A stretch of DNA of 64,000 bases, from NCBI RefSeq assembly GCF_004917065.1, contig NZ_SSYA01000002.1:186001-250000 (forward strand), given 5' to 3'. This document shows, piece by piece, positions 61,843-64,000 of the stretch (its first letter is position 1; every line of letters starts with the position of its first letter). Made by a program: the position numbers and the translations under genes. This DNA comes from Geomonas ferrireducens (GTDB taxonomy: Bacteria > Desulfobacterota > Desulfuromonadia > Geobacterales > Geobacteraceae). The notes under the pieces were generated by a model. It searched no databases. It was not told where the DNA came from and was given only the letters and a program-made list of their open reading frames with translations.

Positions 61843-61932
61843 GTCCCCTCCCCTGGAGGAGGGACAGGGAGGGGGCGCGTTGCGCCTAGCTCAAGCTTTT
61901 CCCCCCACCCGACCTCCCCCCTCCGGGAGGAG
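61843..61932 (-). repeat. GC-rich dispersed repeat (CTCCTCCCC family), copy 4
   Basis: About 90 bp between convergent genes. Its reverse complement reads CTCCTCCCGGAGGGGGGAGG then TCGGGTGGGGGGAA and CGCCCCCTCCCTGTCCCTCC, matching copy 2 almost throughout. Opposite orientation to copies 1 and 2. Confidence 0.78.
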
Positions 61933-61938
61933 TGGACC

Positions 61939-62982
61939 CTACAGTTTCTTGCCTGCCGCCTTTTCCCAATCCTCCTTGGGGATGGAGAGGAAGACATCGA
62001 CCAGCTTGGGATCGAACTGCTGACCCGAGCAGCGGATCACTTCGTCGAGCACCGCCTGGAAGGAGAGCGCTTTGCGGTACGGACGGTCCGAGGTCATGGC
62101 GTCCAGGGTGTCCACGAGGGCGAAGATACGGGCGCTGATCGGTATCTGGTCTCCGGCGCTGCGGTGCGGATACCCTGCGCCGTCGTAGCGCTCATGATGG
62201 TACAAAACGAGCTCCGCCGCGCCGGTGAAGTACTTGATCCCGGCCAGGATGTCGTAGCCGATCTTCGGGTGCTGGCGCATCACCTTCCACTCCTCGTCGT
62301 CCAGCTTCGCCGGTTTCAGAAGGATGTTGTCGGAAACGCCGATCTTGCCTATGTCGTGCAGAAGCGCCCCCTTGCTCATGATGATCCGTTCTTCTTCCGA
62401 GATCCCCGCCTTCTCGGCCAAAAGGCAGGTGTAGGCCATCACCCTTTCCGAGTGGGAACCCACCTCCTTCTCACGTGCGTCCAGCGCCCGGATCAGCGCC
62501 GCTAGGGTGTGTTCGTAGGCGAGGTTGATTTCGCCCATCACGGTCCTGATCACCTCGGTCTGCTCACGCACCTTCAACTCGAGGTGTGCCTGGTACTCCT
62601 TGTTCTCCATGATCAGGCGGCGCTTCTCCAGCGTGTTCTTGACGGTGAGGAGCACCCGGTCCAGGTTGAAGGGTTTGGTGATGTAGTCCTCGGCCCCGTT
62701 GTGGATGCAGGAGAGGGCGGTATCCATGTCGTTCATGGCGGTGATCATGAGGACCGTGGTGTCGGGGGTGACCTGCTTTATGTCCTTCAGAAGGTCGATC
62801 CCGGAACGACCGGGCATCATGATGTCGAGCAGGGCGAGGTCGAGTTGCTGGTTATTGATTATCTCCATACCTTCTTCCGCGCTTGCCGCCTGGAAGCAGG
62901 TGAATCCTTCCTTCGACAGAGTGATGTTGATCAGTTCTCTGATCATATCCTCGTCATCGGCTATCAGTATGTTCCCTTTCAA
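61939..62982 (-). CDS. Response regulator with HD-GYP domain
   Basis: 347 aa. Receiver domain at residues 1-120 (ILIADDEDMIRELINITLSK; phospho-Asp in LALLDIMMPGRSGID), a coiled linker (MENKEYQAHLELKVREQTE), then HD-GYP with HSERVMAYTCLLAEK, GALLHDIGKIGVSD and HHERYDGAGYPH. HD-GYP proteins degrade cyclic di-GMP; the HD and GYP-equivalent (GYP) residues are present, so it is probably active. The TTG start (62982) has AGGAGG six bases upstream and overlaps the stop of the kinase gene (TTGA), indicating translational coupling. Confidence 0.94.
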   Translation of the reverse strand: MKGNILIADDEDMIRELINITLSKEGFTCFQAASAEEGMEIINNQQLDLALLDIMMPGRSGIDLLKDIKQVTPDTTVLMITAMNDMDTALSCIHNGAEDYITKPFNLDRVLLTVKNTLEKRRLIMENKEYQAHLELKVREQTEVIRTVMGEINLAYEHTLAALIRALDAREKEVGSHSERVMAYTCLLAEKAGISEEERIIMSKGALLHDIGKIGVSDNILLKPAKLDDEEWKVMRQHPKIGYDILAGIKYFTGAAELVLYHHERYDGAGYPHRSAGDQIPISARIFALVDTLDAMTSDRPYRKALSFQAVLDEVIRCSGQQFDPKLVDVFLSIPKEDWEKAAGKKL

Positions 62983-64000
62983 TTGCTACCTCCTAGAATC
63001 GCCCTTGACGCTTCTTGCGTCGCGGTTCCCTGCAGCGTATCCCGCACCTTTCTGATGAGGGCATCGCCTGCAAAGGGCTTGGGCAGGAACTGCATTCCTT
63101 TTTCCAGTGTTTTCTCAAAGCCGGCCCGGTTCTCCATGTGTCCAGACATAAAGAGTACCTTGAGGTCGTGCTTTTTGCCTAGAAGTATATCAGCGAGCGT
63201 GGGGCCGCTCATAAACGGCATCACCACGTCGGTCAAAAGCATGTCTATATCACCTTCGTGTTTGTCGAACAAGGCGATTCCCTGTTCCGGATCGGTGCTC
63301 TCCAGCACCTTGAAGCCACGCATCCTGAGCGTGTGCACCACCAAATTCAGTACCCCGGGCTCGTCTTCGACCACGAGGATGGTGTAATTGGTGTCGATAG
63401 CCTCGTCAAGCTGCTGCCTTGACTGCGCCTCGGAGCTCTCAAGGGTACGAGGCAGGTAGATGTCGAAGCGCGCCCCCTCTCCAGGCTCGCTGGTCACCTG
63501 GATGTACCCGCCGCACTGCTTGACGATACCGTACACGGTGGCAAGTCCCAAGCCGGTGCCCCGGCCCATCTCCTTGGTGGTGAAAAACGGCTCGAAGAGC
63601 CGCTGCTTGACCTCCTCGGTCATCCCCTGGCCGCGGTCGGTAACGCTCAGTCGCACGTAGCTTCCGGCCTGCGATCCCGGATGCGTGCCGGTGAAGGCAT
63701 CGTCCAGTTCGCAGTTGGCCGTCTCCACCGTGATTACCCCGCCGGTGTCCGAGGCGTCCCGCGCGTTCACGATGAGGTTCATCACGATCTGCTCGAGCTG
63801 CCCGGGGTCCATCTTGATGAGACCCGCGTCGGGGGCGAGGTTCGTGGCGAGACGTATGTTCTCGCCGATCAGCCGCTCCAGCATCTTCTGCACCGACTTC
63901 ACCTGTTTGTTGACGTCCAGTACCCGCGGCTCCATGATCTGGCGCCGGCTGAAGCCGAGCAGCTGTCTGGTGAGGTCAGCGGCGCGCTCACCGGCCCTGA
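62979..64000 (-). CDS. Hybrid histidine kinase, N-terminal part outside the window
   Basis: About 340 residues are visible. At the window edge is the second half of the dimerisation helices (AADLTRQLLGFSRRQ), then the ATPase domain (DPGQLEQIVMNLIVNARDAS, VTDRGQGMTEEVKQRLFEPF, GRGTGLGLATVYGIVKQCGG) and a C-terminal receiver (ILVVEDEPGVLNLVVHTLRM, LLTDVVMPFMSGPT). The phospho-accepting histidine and sensor region lie beyond 64000. Overlap with the HD-GYP regulator downstream suggests the pair forms one pathway that lowers cyclic di-GMP. Confidence 0.93.
   Translation of the reverse strand, partial: RAGERAADLTRQLLGFSRRQIMEPRVLDVNKQVKSVQKMLERLIGENIRLATNLAPDAGLIKMDPGQLEQIVMNLIVNARDASDTGGVITVETANCELDDAFTGTHPGSQAGSYVRLSVTDRGQGMTEEVKQRLFEPFFTTKEMGRGTGLGLATVYGIVKQCGGYIQVTSEPGEGARFDIYLPRTLESSEAQSRQQLDEAIDTNYTILVVEDEPGVLNLVVHTLRMRGFKVLESTDPEQGIALFDKHEGDIDMLLTDVVMPFMSGPTLADILLGKKHDLKVLFMSGHMENRAGFEKTLEKGMQFLPKPFAGDALIRKVRDTLQGTATQEASRAILGGSN

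Overview
The window is about 60% GC, densely packed and mostly housekeeping. It looks like a chromosome segment of a Geobacter-type deltaproteobacterium (Desulfuromonadales; Geobacter, Citrifermentans or Geomonas). Evidence is the gene mix: a NifJ-type pyruvate:ferredoxin oxidoreductase next to sucCD, a malic enzyme fused to a phosphotransacetylase-like domain, DUF1858 proteins, a bacteriohemerythrin, a PocR/PAS hybrid kinase, several sigma-54 activators, an RND metal pump, and many short GC-rich intergenic repeats. No tRNA, rRNA, CRISPR array, prophage or complete insertion sequence was recognised.

Layout. 1-7982 (minus strand): central carbon genes. nifJ (3' end cut by the window edge), a hidden 53-residue ribbon-helix-helix protein, sucD and sucC form a likely operon with a regulatory region at 4607-4800; then come maeB and an XRE-cupin regulator. 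8298-9658 (minus): DUF1858 protein, coaD, rsmD. 9877-14584 (plus): dgt, a PocR-PAS hybrid kinase and a hemerythrin, followed by yhbY on the minus strand. 15249-24716 (plus): a pyrimidine cluster pyrR-pyrB-pyrC-carA-(radical SAM)-carB ending in greA, preceded by a leader that looks like a PyrR-controlled attenuator. 24839-29079: a second DUF1858 protein, recG with an unusual N-terminus, and a two-gene ABC exporter of the FetAB/YbbLM type. 29147-29453 holds a 21-bp tandem repeat block and a perfect hairpin. 29535-31652 (minus): threonine aldolase and a DMT transporter.

31789-34196: a polar amino-acid ABC transporter. 34350-36977: a porin and a LivK-like lipoprotein. 37192-39511: a candidate yybP-ykoY (manganese) riboswitch with an overlapping terminator, then htpX, terC and a zinc-ribbon protein. 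39594-45716: a Cys-rich secreted protein and a CusCBA/CzcCBA-type efflux system. 46335-49625: livHMGF, whose likely binding protein lies 9 kb upstream. 49627-53708: two EamA-type transporters, a YbaK-type deacylase and an NSS symporter. 53792-58581: a PAS/sigma-54 activator followed by a PutA-type proline oxidase that has a good -24/-12 promoter. 58825-60148: fbp and a small acidic protein. 60300-64000: an NtrC-type response regulator, an HD-GYP response regulator and a truncated hybrid histidine kinase.

The most unusual items are the riboswitch in front of htpX-terC, the 21-bp tandem repeat whose units keep reading frames open on both strands, the sigma-54/putA pairing, the RecG N-terminal extension, and at least four families of dispersed intergenic repeats, two of which sit inside operons. 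All domain and family names come from reading the translated sequence; no database search was possible.
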